From Mixophyes australis (taxonomy: Eukaryota > Chordata > Amphibia > Anura > Limnodynastidae): a stretch of 64,000 bases of DNA. The notes under the pieces are model-generated. The model was not told the origin of the DNA and searched no databases. It worked only from the letters and a program-made list of their open reading frames with translations. Position 1 is the first letter of the stretch. Each line of letters begins with the position of its first letter. Below, in pieces: positions 13,006 through 25,140 of the stretch. The stretch covers positions 70,918,205 to 70,982,204 of the forward strand of contig JAVHZZ010000002.1 in the NCBI GenBank assembly GCA_036250195.1, in the 5' to 3' direction. A program made the position numbers and the translations under genes.

Positions 13006-13151
13006 CGGGATAATATATGCTTTTATAGAACTTTAGATCTCTATAACTGTTCAGTAATATCCATGGGCAGATGTTTTTCTCTCCATACTTGCAGTCATCA
13101 TTATAAGAGGGGACAGCCATGTTGAGTGCTCAGCCAGGGAATAAGGATGCA
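13006..13151 (-). CDS. Gene A, exon 2 with the start codon
   Basis: On the minus strand the acceptor is a C/T-rich tract (TCTCCCCTCTTTTCTTTAC) leading to ATGTAG before base 13151. A 31-nt leader follows, then an ATG at 13118-13120 in a good context (AAC before, G after). The coding part is 115 nt: MAVPSYNDDCKYGEKNIC, then PWILLNSYRDLKFYKSIYYP. The exon ends one base into a codon at a strong donor (GTAAGTG). The other two frames are closed. The coding start is inferred from the first good ATG; the frame is supported by the fit to the exons at 10771-10819 and 78-147. The product is not recognised. The sequence is rich in tyrosine and has no signal peptide that I can see. Confidence 0.65.
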
Positions 13152-14154
13152 CTACATGCATAGATGTAAAGAAAAGAGGGGAGAAAAAAAAAGCACCAGT
13201 GTCATCCTGTGGCCAATTCTTATGCAACACTACAGGTGCTTGTCATTACCACAACATAGCTTTCAGAAGGAAGTGTAGGGGGCGATACTGTTTTATTAAT
13301 AACATTTTAGTGCAATCTACCAGGATGACATGCAAATCATGCTGTAGTTTAGCAGTCCAATCAATCTAGATGTGACTATTTCTAAGTTAGATGAGCCCCA
13401 CAGAATGTACATTTCTCCCAAAAAGCCTTTATTCATGGTTATAAAAAGATGTGCTACAAACAAAACAATCAGGGTCTATACAATGACAATTCTAATCATA
13501 CATAAATAATGATCAGGTAATAGGTTTAAAGTAACTGAGCGATTATTTCTCATTTCTTACTGTTGGACATTCATACATATTAGTTTTTCTCCCTCTGCTT
13601 CAGTGTCTTGTCACTTTCACAGCGCTGCTACCAGTACGTATTTTGCATCACCCTCTAACTAGCTTGTACTTGATTATGTAGTCTTGGAAGTCTGATCTAG
13701 AAAAGAGGATCCCACATGCAAGCCAAATAGAGAATAGCTGCTTGTTCTTGGTTCATGCCAAATAGTCGGATTCTCATTGAAGCACAATTAAAGAGATTGG
13801 ATGACGACCACACATATGGTCAGATAAAGTCATTAAGGCTCATTTAAGAACCACAACAAGTGCAGAACAATTATGTGTCCTTATGTGCACAATTGTGCCT
13901 ATTTCCAAGTAACACAGCCATTTCCACGACTTTGGAAACACTTCTGTAAAATCCATCTGCTTCTACATTTGTGGTTTGTCAGATAACGTGAAAAATCCGC
14001 AAAGTAGAAACAGTAAAAAGTCAAATTAATGTCCAACCAGCCCCCACTTTAGGATCAACCTTTTCATTAATTTAAAGACGTCTGTGTTTCTACTAAAAAC
14101 ACTGCTAGGTTTAGCCTCAGTTATGTCGCACTGAATTAATTATAAGTGTGAGGG

Positions 14155-14657
14155 GACAGCACCGGGGTCATGAGTTCAATTCCCAACCATGGCCTTATCT
14201 GTGAGGTGTGTGTATGTTCTCCCCATGTATGCATGGGTTTCCTCCAGGTGCTCCGGTTTCCTCCCACGCCCAAAAACATACTAGTAGGTTAATTGGCAGC
14301 TAACAAAATTGTCTGTCTGTGTGTGTTAGGGAATTTAGACTGTAAGCCCCAATGGGGCAGGGACTGATGCAGTGGCGGATCCAGGGGCCCCCCCTAGCAG
14401 AGACTTGCTGCAGACGGCTGTGTTTTAAACACAATCAAGAGTGGCTGGACAGCACACTGCCCCTGCCTGTCACTGCCAAGCGGACCTGCACATACTGTGC
14501 AGCCGCCGGTAGCCTTAGATGTTAGAAAGGGGGCGGGGCCTAAATCCCCCCCTCCCCCGGGTATAACAGTTTTCTAGATTCGCCCCTGCACTGATGTGAG
14601 TTCTCTGTACATCGCTGCGGAATTAGTTGCGCTATACAAATAAATGATGATGATAAA
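14155..14657 (+). mobile_element. SINE, 5'-truncated, interrupted by a hAT MITE
   Basis: The SINE body starts inside the promoter region (CAGCACCGGGGTCATGAG) and runs through the TCCTCCCACG segment to the ATGATGATG tail. It is split at GGACTGATG by a 219-bp insertion. The left part shows no A box, so this copy could not be transcribed from its own promoter. Confidence 0.7.
14370..14588. mobile_element. hAT-type MITE nested in a SINE
   Basis: It begins CAGTGGCGGATCCAG and ends with the inverse of CAGGGGCGAATCTAG. The flanking 8 bp are GACTGATG on the left and CACTGATG on the right, matching at 7 of 8 positions, as expected of a hAT target duplication. Comparison with intact SINE copies shows the empty site directly. 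Confidence 0.75.
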
Positions 14658-16892
14658 ACTGGGACCGTCTTCTTCACTGGCAGGAATGCGGACATGCTGC
14701 TTTGCTGTGATCTCCCATGGCCAGTCGGCATTAGGTCAAATTAAGGCCTTTTTGTTGGTGATCAATAGGACAGAGGAAAGCGCTATTCACACAAATCACA
14801 GCGCTTGTTGCACTCTGATGTCTGTTGCCTGCAGCAGTTCCTCAGTGCAGGCATCAGGGTTTTGTTGTAGCGACACATCCTACTGGCCTCAATTGAGAAG
14901 ACCCGTGTTGGAAGTTCATGCAGCATTATATTCTTTTTTTAAGATCAGCATTGTGCATCAATATAGATCATAACTTGTATGACAGAGATAGAAAATGAAA
15001 CTAAAATGCTTAAAAATCCAGCTTATTATATTTTAACAACTGCACTCTCTATGCCCTAATCTAAAATATATTTTTGCAAACTGAAAGACCCATCTTTTTC
15101 CTATGATGACCACAGCCTCTTCATCTCTCCCTAATAGGCAGCAGATAGATAGTCCTAACACCCATCTTGTTAACAACTGCCAACATACACAAAACAATAT
15201 TGTTGAGATTTAACATCCCAGTGACAAAATGTTTTTGTGAATAGATTCCCTACCTCTGTATCACTGCTTTCTAGATATAGCCCACTGCTCACTCATGTAG
15301 CCGCTGCCTGTCCCTTGAAAGGGGAAGAAAAGGAATAGCAATTAAATGAAACAACAACCCACAGACCTAAAGATTCAAATAAATTGACTCTCTTAAGTCT
15401 ACTATGTTGCAGAAATTCTCAAATGGATTCATACAATGGTTTTAATCTAAATAAATAATTGGACATCCAACTAACCAAGTCACGGACTGCAAAGAGTGAG
15501 TTACGTTCTTTGCAGTTTGTGATTTAGGGGACAGGTAAGGATCTAGCCACAGTTCAAAGTAGGCTAAGGTTGAACCTCATCTGACCTCATGTTTGATATA
15601 TGAAAATGTCACTTTCTGGGTTCAGCTGTTCACTACAGTGTAAGCTTATCCTGTCAAATTAATCGCTCATCTTAAAAAGAGCATAATTAGTTAGCCACTT
15701 CCTAAATATTTATCCTGTTAACTGGAAATTGGATATCCAGCTGGTATGAAACTTAGTTAAACGTTGTTTTTTTTGTTGTTTTAAAAAAAAATAATAATAA
15801 TTAACAGTCTTTAGGTTCATCCACTACTATTGCATCTTCATCTAAGCATTTCAAGATCATCAGTCACTTTAACCAGCAAGACAGGCTTAATTTTTTCCCC
15901 AGTACACACTGGCAGAAATTTAAATCGATCAATGTGCATTCTCAAAGTCTGTTAAACAAGCTTTCATGCTGATAGAACAAATAACGTAAGTGAATTAACC
16001 TACACACTTTGCTTCACTTCTGGCATTGTCTGCAGCATTCAGAAGTCATAAAGAGAGATAAAAATACAAAGTAGTTCTATGGGAATGCTAACTAAGTACA
16101 CTGTGCTGCAAGAAAGCTTGGAGATAGGTTAATGAAAACGCTCCAAAAGCTGTTAAAAGCAAGGACAAATTGGAAAGTTTTGACCATGCTTTAACTAGTT
16201 GCTTTTCAACACTCATATGTACGAGCCCTTAGCAAAGAAACAATGGACAACTGCACTGTGCAGAATGGGTGGATTCCATAAACAGACTATCAGCAATTTT
16301 AGAGTAAAGGTAAGTAACTACTACCTAGTCATAGTTTTGCGATTTGTTCAACCAATGGGATAACTAATTGTATTGTGAAGCTCTGATAATGAACTTGAAT
16401 AGCTTCAATATACTTCCTCATGATAATGAGATCAACCCTCGGGTGATTCTTTTGCAGAATAAAAGCTTGGCTTGATGTTTATACATAAATTGCTCCACTG
16501 CCATTTCCTCTACTGTAAATTTCAGCTTGTTTCATAAACAAGTACAATTATCACCAAACAAAATAGTAGTTCTTACTGCAGGTCCTAAATGACCGATAAA
16601 GTTTAATAGATCTAATATATTTGAATGCTTTAAGCACAGTAACCCAATTTGTTCCCTTTGTATCTGTCTGATGCTAATAAGAGATTGATGTAAAATATTA
16701 ATCTTTTTTGCAGGACTTTACCTACTTCGGAGAAGGTGCAAGCTATAGACAAAAATGCAGCCAGTTAATGACTTAACAATTTAAACATATTAAATGCAAA
16801 AATGTATTTTCACAATTCAGATCAAACCCGATTATGAAAGTTTTGTGATGCAGAGGAGGGAGCCAATCATAGAGAGGCCTCACAGCAAGACC

Positions 16893-16987
16893 CTGAAGGT
16901 GGTAGGAGCGCCAGGGCATGTATTTGAAAATGGTAGGAGCGCCAGGGCATGTATTTGAAGGTGGTAGGAGCGCCAGGGCATGTATTT
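16893..16987 (+). repeat. 31-bp tandem triplicate
   Basis: Three nearly identical copies begin GGTAGGAGCGCCAGGGCATG at 16901, 16932 and 16963, an exact 31-bp period. They differ by a few bases in the spacer. Confidence 0.9.
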
Positions 16988-19470
16988 TGCATTCACACAG
17001 GTGGACCTGTGCATAATTCAACTGAATGTTGCATATGAGGCATGTGGTGCGTTTCCACGCAGATCATTGAAAGACTCCTCAAGCACAATCCTCCTACATT
17101 TCTTTCATGCAGTATAACTTTTATGTTTAACTTTTATTTGCTTCTCAAAAGATTTTTAGCCCTGATGTATTATTGCATTCTTGGTTATCCCTGCTTCATC
17201 AAATATAAGGAGGCAATGGTTCATTTGTAGCCTTTGTTTTACTTCTGGAGAACTTCTGCTTATTTCTACTTTTATGTTCTCCTCTACACACCTTAAGGCT
17301 CATTCGGACAGGATATTCTCTTATTTTGATCTCTGTTATTGTTTAGCAGTTTGTACCGCATGCTCCCAATATTGTACAGCACTTCACAGACACGCAGTAA
17401 TAAGTGTGTATTTATTTTATCTACCTTGTATGTATGTTCTGTGTCCCCCACTGTCAGGCACTGTGGAACCTTACAAATCTACAATACTATTAGTACTGCT
17501 AATAATAATGGAATAGATAGATCATCTCCTAAATTATGTATATGGGCAGCCCATATTCTATGCAATATACCTTCACTATAGACATTTATTGGCTTAAATA
17601 GGAGTCTAAGCTGAGGATTGTTGTCTGTAACAGATGTTAATTATACTTTGTTTCAATTCACTGTTTAAAAACTCTTTTGTGCTAGCCACACTATGCAATA
17701 TCTCAGTCGAGACTGGGCAATAGGCCAGATATTACTGTATATGTAGTGTCTGATAAGGATTATACCATCCTTGTTGGGCATCTTGGGAATTATGGCCGGA
17801 ATGTGACCGCCATCGGTCTTGTCTGTGTGTGGTCCACTTCTGCCCACACTACCTAGCCAAAGTCATGCCAGAAAAGATCCGGCCATTCAGCTCAAGAATG
17901 TGGGGCCAGATTTGACAGTGAAAATATCAGGATTACTGAGTGGGCAGCTTTAGTACAGCATAAACTGGGAGGATAGATTATAATGTGGTCATTCAGCCAG
18001 AATGTCGAGAGCCTATAAGTAATTTAGTCACACATGTGAATGGCCAAAGTAGTCACAAATCCAAATACTAAGGAGCCTGAACCACAATATGAAAGCAAAG
18101 GCTCCTCACCAGTTCCAGGTCAGCAGTGAATCAGATTCTGATTTGACAAGACCACACAGTACAAAGGTCAAACAAACTGGTTGAAAAGTGACCACACTGG
18201 CCAACCATATGCACAGGTCTGTGGCTAGCTTACTAAAAAGCACAATAAGCTTTTTCCCCTACACACACACACAATAGAATCTTAGCAATGCAAAGTTTTC
18301 CATACAACCTTAAGTAAAATCTTTACAATAAACATTTTTCTAATACTTAATCAGATCACTTCACAAAGTGATCATTTAATTCATGAGTAGTATCCTTAAA
18401 CTTTAAAGTATCCTCCAAAATTGCCATCTACTAATAAAAGTAAGGCATCAAAACCAAATGTGTTTAACCCAACATATTTCCCTTCTTAAAAATAACAGTG
18501 ATCATGTTTATCAGCATGAGATTTATTGCTAAAAGACTTGCAAATCATGTTAATCACCGAGATTACATTGCAACCTATTGGTGCCAGAGTGATGCTTACT
18601 GAACACAAGAGTGCTGCAAATTAGGTCCACAATGGGACTACAACACTACAAATCAGACAGGTAGATGTCATACTTCGCAAGGTACGAAAGATTAAACATT
18701 TACATAGGTACGTTGCTATATAAACTTAATGCCATTTGGAAAAAAACTGGATGAAGTTTACATCAATACAACAATGTGACTTAGATATATTTTCTTTAAA
18801 TATGTATATATTAGTATTAAGATAGAGCTTCTGGAGATTAAGGTTGGTTGATTGGTCATTTTGAGTAAAATGGATTTAAATAAGTCTAGACTAAATTAAA
18901 CTGCTGACAGTAAAGATTGAATAGCATTCACAACCCAATTTCAACTTTCTGCTGTTAAAACTCTGAGATTACTTAAGAAATCCCATGCCAGGTTATACAA
19001 TAGAACTAAAACACCTTCTCTAATTTGTATGTATCATAGAGATATAATTATAGAAACCCATGTAATCATTACTGAAATAGGAGAAACCCCAGATTATTTT
19101 ACAATCTGCATCATTCTATAGGGATAACTAATATAATACTATTATTTGAATGTTTAAATCCCCTAACATGTGACATTTCCAGAACACTCAAAATAAGGTT
19201 ATGCTCCTAGTTGCTGCCCTCCTATTCAACCAGCTTCATCCATATAATAATGAGTGTGGGTTTATTGCAGAACCCCCACCCTTGGTAACAAAATTAACAC
19301 TTAAACACAAAAAGAACCAAGAAACTGCCGGACAGATGATGGAACAAGTTCTCCCATATGAGTAGACGGTGCAGGGCGACAGCCCCCAGCCCAGGTGGGA
19401 AAAGGCAGACCGTCATGCCAGACAGCTATGAGCGGCCACAATCACACAACCATTTACTGCAAGGCAGAGC

Positions 19471-20305
19471 AGAAAGACACCCAGAGCAGGCAGTGCTGGA
19501 AGGGAGCAGATATATACACTCAGCGCAGGCAAACACAGACACTCAGACCAGGAAGCGCAGGCTGGGTGGGAGCAGACAATCTGGGCAGGCAGCGTTGGGC
19601 GAGCAGGTGGGTTGGAAGCAGACACTCAGGGCAGGCAGCGTTGGGTGGGTGGGAGCAGACACTCAGGGCAGGCAGCGCTGGCTGGGTGGGAGCAGACAGT
19701 CAGAGTGGGGCAGTGCTGGCTGGGTGGGTGATAGCAGACACTCATACCGGGGCAGTGCTAGCTGGGTGGGTGGGTGATAGCAGACACTCAGACCGGGGCA
19801 GTGCTGGCTGGGTGGGTGGGTGATAGCAGACACTCAGACCGGGGCAGCGCTGGCTGGGTGGGTGGGTGATAGCAGACACTCAGACCGGGGCAGCGCTGGA
19901 TTTGATAGCAGACACTCAGGGCAGGCAGCGCTGGCTGGCTGGGAGCAGACATTCAGAGTGGGGCAGCGCTGGCTGGGTGGGTGATAGCAGACACTCAGAC
20001 CGGGGCAGCGCTGGCTGGGTGATAGCAGACACTCAGACCGGGGCAGCGCTGGGTGGGTGGGTGGGTGGGTGATAGCAGACACTCAGACCGGGGCAGCACT
20101 GGCTGGGTTGGTGGGTGGGTGATAGCAGACACTCAGACCGGGGCAGTGCTGGCTGGCTGGCTGGGAGCAGACATTCAGATTGGGCAGCGCCGGCTTTGGG
20201 AGCAAACAATCAGACAGGGCAGCGTTAGCACACTGAGACAGGGCAGCACTGGCTGGGTGGGTGGGAGCAGACAATCAGATTGGGCAGCGCTGGGTGGGTG
20301 GGAGC
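19471..20305 (+). repeat. GC-rich minisatellite, left block (46-bp units)
   Basis: The units contain AGCAGACACTCAGACCGGGG, then CAGCGCTGGCTGGGTGGGTG, then GATAGC. The GATAGC landmarks fall at 19730, 19776, 19822 and 19868, an exact 46-bp period. The left edge is degenerate. The plus strand is G-rich with repeated GGGT tracts, including five in a row at 20051-20070. The block shares its core with the array at 21078-24648. A 770-bp insertion separates the two. Confidence 0.92.
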
Positions 20306-21077
20306 TGTCAAAGTGGAATAATTGGATGAAAGACAATATATGGATTAATATTGTTTTACTGTGCTATTGCGATCAGTGCGCCACGTGTCATGAAGCAAAC
20401 GCACGCTTACACTTACACATTCACTTGTACATAGCTCATTTTATAATAGTTCCAACCCACAGTCGTTTATGAACAGATTTTATTGAGTTTATAGTTAAAT
20501 ATTATAATGTTATATGCACTTTATTGAGATCTAAGGTTCAGGTTACAGGAAATATCATGTTTGGTGTCATTCTAATCCCCTATTTATCCTTAGTGATCCA
20601 GTTCAATCAGCTATAGGATCGCACCTCATGTATGCTAGTTATGGAATATAGGGAATTAGTGATCAGAATGGTATTGTGTGTATAATGTAAATAGACCAGT
20701 TTGAACTTGCTTTCGGCGGGAAGATTAGTATGCATCTGACTGGAGAGATGAGCCCCCCCCCACCCTGGGAGGGTGTCGTTTGGACTGACCTATGAACTAC
20801 ACTGTCATGGAGCCTGAACCTATGGAAACATGTCAAGTCATCTGTATTGTATTTACTGTAACACCAAACGTATATATATATTGCTCTCTGGAATCAGCTT
20901 GCAGCCTCTTTGACCACAGACTTCAGAATTAAATGACTGTAAGCTGGATCCAGCTGGGCGCGGCTTATATATGTCTGTACTTAATTGCTTTTCTTTTGTT
21001 AATGAATCGCTTTGCGAGTTGGAACCACACAAATCGCATAGACAATGATTATTGGTAAATGATAAAATAACTTTAAT
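20306..21077 (+). mobile_element. Insertion splitting the minisatellite, possibly a solo LTR
   Basis: This AT-rich, non-repetitive block starts TGTCAAAGTGGAATAATTGG and sits exactly inside the repeat phase of the arrays. Features compatible with a retroviral-type LTR are a TATA-like run at 20869-20879, an ATTAAA signal about 55 bases later (near 20928), and a following T-rich segment. Against this, the right end (ACTTTAATA) is not the usual CA, and the target duplication is only about three bases (AGC). No coding sequence is present. Confidence 0.4.
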
Positions 21078-24000
21078 AGCGCAGACACTCAGACCGGGCA
21101 GCGCTGGCTAGGTTGGTGGGTGTGTAGGAGCAAACACTCAGACCGGGAAGCGCTGGCTCTGCAGACACTCAGACCAGGCAGCGTTGGCTAAGTGGGAGCA
21201 GACACAGACATGCAGACCGGGCAGCGCTGGCTGGGTGGGAGCAGACACAGACATGCAGACCGGGCAGCGCTGGCTGGGTGGGAGCAGATACAGACACGCA
21301 GACCGGGCAGCGCTGGCTGGGTGGTTGGGAGCAGACACCGACACGCAGACCGGGCAGCGATGGCTGGGTGGTTGGGAGCAGACACCGACACGCAGACCGG
21401 GCAGCGATGGCTGGGTGGTTGGGAGCAGACACCGACACGCAGACCGGGCAGCGATGGCTGGGTGGTTGGGAGCAGACACCGACACGCAGACCGGGCAGCG
21501 ATGGCTGGGTGGTTGGGAGCAGACACCGACACGCAGACCGGGCAGCGATGGCAGGGTGGTTGGGAGCAGACACCGACACGCAGACCGGGCAGCGATGGCT
21601 GGGTGGTTGGGAGCAGACACCGACACGCAGACCGGGCAGCGATGGCTGGGTGGTTGGGAGCAGACACCGACACGCAGACCGGGCAGCGATGGCTGGGTGG
21701 TTGGGAGCAGACACCGACACGCAGACCGGGCAGCGATGGCTGGGAGCAGACACCGACACGCAGACCGGGCAGCGATGGCTGGGTGGATCGCAGACCGGGT
21801 TGCTCTGGCTGGGTGAGTGCAGACCGGGCAGCGCTGGCTGGGTGAGTGCAGACACCGCCACTCAGACCGGGCAGCGCTTTGCAGACACTGACACTCAGAC
21901 CGGGCAGCGCTGGCTGGGTGGTTGAGAGCAGACACTGACACTCAGACCGGGCAGCGCTTGCAGACACTGACATTCAGACCGGGCAGCGCTGACTGGGTGG
22001 GCAGTTGGGTGAGAGCAGACACTGACACACAGACCGGGGCAGCACTGGGTGGGAGCAGACACTGACACTCAGACCAGGCAGCACTGACTGGGTGGGTGGG
22101 AGCAGACACTGACACTCAGACCGGGCAGCACTGACTGGGTGGGTGGGAGCAGACACTGACACTCAGACCGGGCAGCACTGACTGGGTGGGTGGGAGCAGA
22201 CACTGACACTCAGACCGGGCAGCACTGACTGGGTGAGTGGGCAGCACTGACTGGGTGGGTGGGAGCAGACATTGACACTCAGACCGGGCAGCACTGACTG
22301 GGTGAGTGGGCAGCGCTGACTGGGTGGGTGGGAGCAGACACTGACTCTCAGACCGGGCAGCGCTGACTGGGTGGGTGGGTGCAGACACTGACACTCAGAC
22401 CGGGCAGCGCTGATTGGGTGCAAACACTGACGCTCAGACCGGGCAGCGCTGACTGGGTGGGTGGGAGCAGACACTGACACTCAGACCGGGTGGGTGGGTG
22501 CATATACTGACACTCAGACCGGGGCAGCACTGGGTGGGAGCAGACACTGACACTCAGACCGGGCAGCGCTGACTGGGTGGGTGCAGACACTGACACTCAG
22601 ACCGGACAGTGCTTTGTGGGAGCAGACACTGACACTCAAACCGGGCAGCGCTGGCTGGGTGCAGACACTGACACTCAGACCGGTGGGTGGGAGCAGACAC
22701 CGACACTCAGATCGGGTAGCGCTGGGTGGGAGTAGACACTGACACTCAGACCGGGCAGCGCTGGCTGGGTGCAGACACTGACACTCAGACCGGGCAGCGC
22801 TGACTGGGTGGGTGCAGACACTGACACTCAGACCGGGTAGCGCTGGGTGGGAGTAGACACTGACACTCAGACCGGGTGGGTGGGAGTAGACACTGACACT
22901 CAGACCGGGTGGGTGGGAGTAGACACTGACACTCAGACCGGGTGGGTGGGAGTAGACACTGACACTCAGACCGGGCGGGTGGGAGTAGACACTGACACTC
23001 AGACCGGGCGGGTGGGAGTAGACACTGACACTCAGACCGGGCAGTGCTGGCTGGCTGCAGACACTGACACTCAGACCGGGGGGTGGGAGCAGACACTGAC
23101 ACTCAGACCAGCAGCGCTGACTGGGTGGGTGCAGACACTGACACTCAGACCGGGCAGCGCTGGCTGGGTGCAGACACTGACACTCAGACCGGTAGGTGGG
23201 AGCAGACACCGACACTCAGATCGGGTAGCGCTGGGTGGGAGTAGACACTGACACTCAGACCGGGCAGCGCTGGCTGGGTGCAGACACTGACACTCAGACC
23301 GGGCAGCGCTGACTGGGTGGGTGGGAGCAGACACTGACACTCAGACCGGGCAGCACTGACTGGGTGGGTGCAGACACTGACACTCAGACCGGGCAGCACT
23401 GACTGGGTGGGTGCAGACACTGACACTCAGACCGGGCAGCACTGACTGGGTGGGTGCAGACACTGACACTCAGACCGGTGGGTGGGAGCAGACACTGACA
23501 CTCAGACCGGGTAGCGCTGGGTGGGAGTAGACACTGACACTCAGACCGGGTGGGTGGGAGTAGACACTGACACTCAGACCGGGTGGGTGGGAGTAGACAC
23601 TGACACTCAGACCGGGCAGTGCTGGCTGGCTGGCTGCAGACACTGACACTCAGACCGGGGGGTGGGAGCAGACACTGACACTCAGACCAGCAGCGCTGAC
23701 TGGGTGGGTGCAGACACTGACACTCAGACCGGGCAGCGCTGGCTGGGTGCAGACACTGACACTCAGACTGGTAGGTGGGAGCAGACACCGACACTCAGAT
23801 CGGGTAGCGCTGGGTGGGAGTAGACACTGACACTCAGACCGGGCAGCGCTGACTGGGTGGGTGCAGACACTGACACTCAGACCGGACAGTGCTTGGTGGG
23901 AGCAGACACTGACACTCAGACCGGGCAGCACTGACTGGGTGCAGACACTGACACTCAGACCGGTGGGTGGGAGCAGACACTGACACTCAGACCGGGTAGC

Positions 24001-24648
24001 GCTGGGTGGGAGTAGACACTGACACTCAGACCAGGTGGGTGGGAGTAGACACTGACACTCAGACCGGGTGGGTGGGAGTAGACACTGACACTCAGACCGG
24101 GCAGTGCTGGCTGGCTGGCTGCAGACACTGACACTCAGACCGGGGGGTGGGAGCAGACACTGACACTCAGACCAGCAGCGCTGACTGGGTGGGTGCAGAC
24201 ACTGACACTCAGACCGGGCAGCGCTGGCTGGGTGCAGACACTTACACTCAGACTGGTAGGTGGGAGCAGACACCGACACTCAGATCGGGTAGCGCTGGGT
24301 GGGAGTAGACACTGACACTCAGACCGGGCAGCGCTGACTGGGTGGGTGCAGACACTGACACTCAGACCGGACAGTGCTTGGTGGGAGCAGACACTGACAC
24401 TCAGACCGGGCAGCGCTGGCTGGGTGCATATACTGACACTCAGACCGGGCAGCGCTGGCTGGGTGCATATACTGACACTCCGACCGGGCAGCACTGACTG
24501 GGTGGGTGGGAGCTGACACTCAGACCGGGCAGCGCTGACTGGCTGGGTGGGAGCAGACACTGACACTCAGACAGGGGGGTGGGAGCAGACATTGACACTC
24601 AGACCAGCAGCGCCGGGTGGGAGCATACACTGACACTCAGACCAGGCA
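21078..24648 (+). repeat. GC-rich minisatellite, main block (47-bp and 33-bp units, higher-order structure)
   Basis: The core is CAGACACTGACACTCAGACC, then GGGCAGCGCTGACTGGGTGG, then GTGGGAG. At 21340-21760 the homogeneous variant CAGACACCGACACGCAGACC repeats with an exact 47-bp period. At 22850-23040 a short variant repeats every 33 bp and lacks a 14-bp module (GCAGCGCTGACTGG). From 22682 onward the units form a higher-order pattern: the landmark GGTAGGTGGGAG followed by ATCGGGTAGCGC recurs at 22682 (variant), 23191, 23770 and 24255. Long open frames across this block on both strands are products of the repeat and not genes. Confidence 0.93.
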
Positions 24649-24929
24649 CCAGAGAGCTTTGGCTATGAGCATAGAGTAGACAACAAGTCTATATAAAAAA
24701 AAAAAAAAACGTACACTCTGTCCCAGGCCCATAGTTAATCCCACCTCCTTGCAAGTCCCCATTGGCTGAATTTCCAGTCACTGTACCATCTATTGCTTTC
24801 TATTGGTCCTCCGTCTAATCTCTCTGGAAGGGGCGGTCCCAAGGTTTGGGCCCTCTCTGAATCTCTAGGGTATTTAGGGCAGCATGTTGGTAAGACAGTG
24901 AGTGGCAAACAGCGTATTTGCTATTGGAG

Positions 24930-25140
24930 AATGAACCCCCAGTCCCCACGTCTCTCACCGCTTCGAGTATCCACTTTTTCCGAGTCCCCGAACCTCTCTT
25001 CTCCGCCTGCAACCGAGAGCAGCGCGAGGGCGCCCCGATCCTCAAACTCTCGCGAGAACACCATGGGCGGGGCAGACGCCTGCCTCGTGACGTACAGCAC
25101 TGCCAGCTGACTGTCAGCGGAATAGGGCGGGGTTAATCGA
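24930..25140 (-). promoter_or_regulatory. CpG-island promoter with TCTCGCGAGA element; probable exon 1 of gene A
   Basis: This is a sharp CpG-rich segment in AT-rich surroundings. It carries one palindromic TCTCGCGAGA element (25048-25057), a motif known from many vertebrate CpG promoters. On the minus strand a good donor (GTGAGAG) ends a possible exon at 24959, so transcription to the left into gene A is the favoured reading. An upstream ATG overlapping the TCTCGCGAGA element opens a frame that does not continue into exon 2 in the coding phase, so exon 1 is probably untranslated. A GTGAGT donor on the plus strand at 25256 leaves open a divergent transcript. Transcript ends are inferred. Confidence 0.55.

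Larger units (their letters stand above)
13152..24958. other. Gene A intron 1 (about 11.8 kb)
   Basis: This is inferred to separate the CpG-island exon at about 25 kb from the start-codon exon. It contains a broken SINE with a nested hAT MITE (14155-14657), a 31-bp triplicate (16893-16987) and the large split minisatellite (19471-24648). The stretches 14658-16892 and 16988-19470 are AT-rich, and I found no gene or clear repeat in them. Confidence 0.45.

Noticed and set aside
21138..21973. Overlapping open frames of 210-267 codons on both strands
   Set aside because: The unit is 47 bp (not a multiple of 3) and lacks stops in all frames, so every frame stays open across the array. Peptides are cyclic repeats on both strands with no start or splice context.
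22514..24566. Further cysteine- and serine-rich open frames (for example 22514-23215 and 23650-24279, minus)
   Set aside because: Same cause: the minisatellite. The peptides only restate the repeat unit.
19471..24648. CRISPR array
   Set aside because: The units are contiguous with no unique spacers, no cas genes are present and the context is a vertebrate intron.
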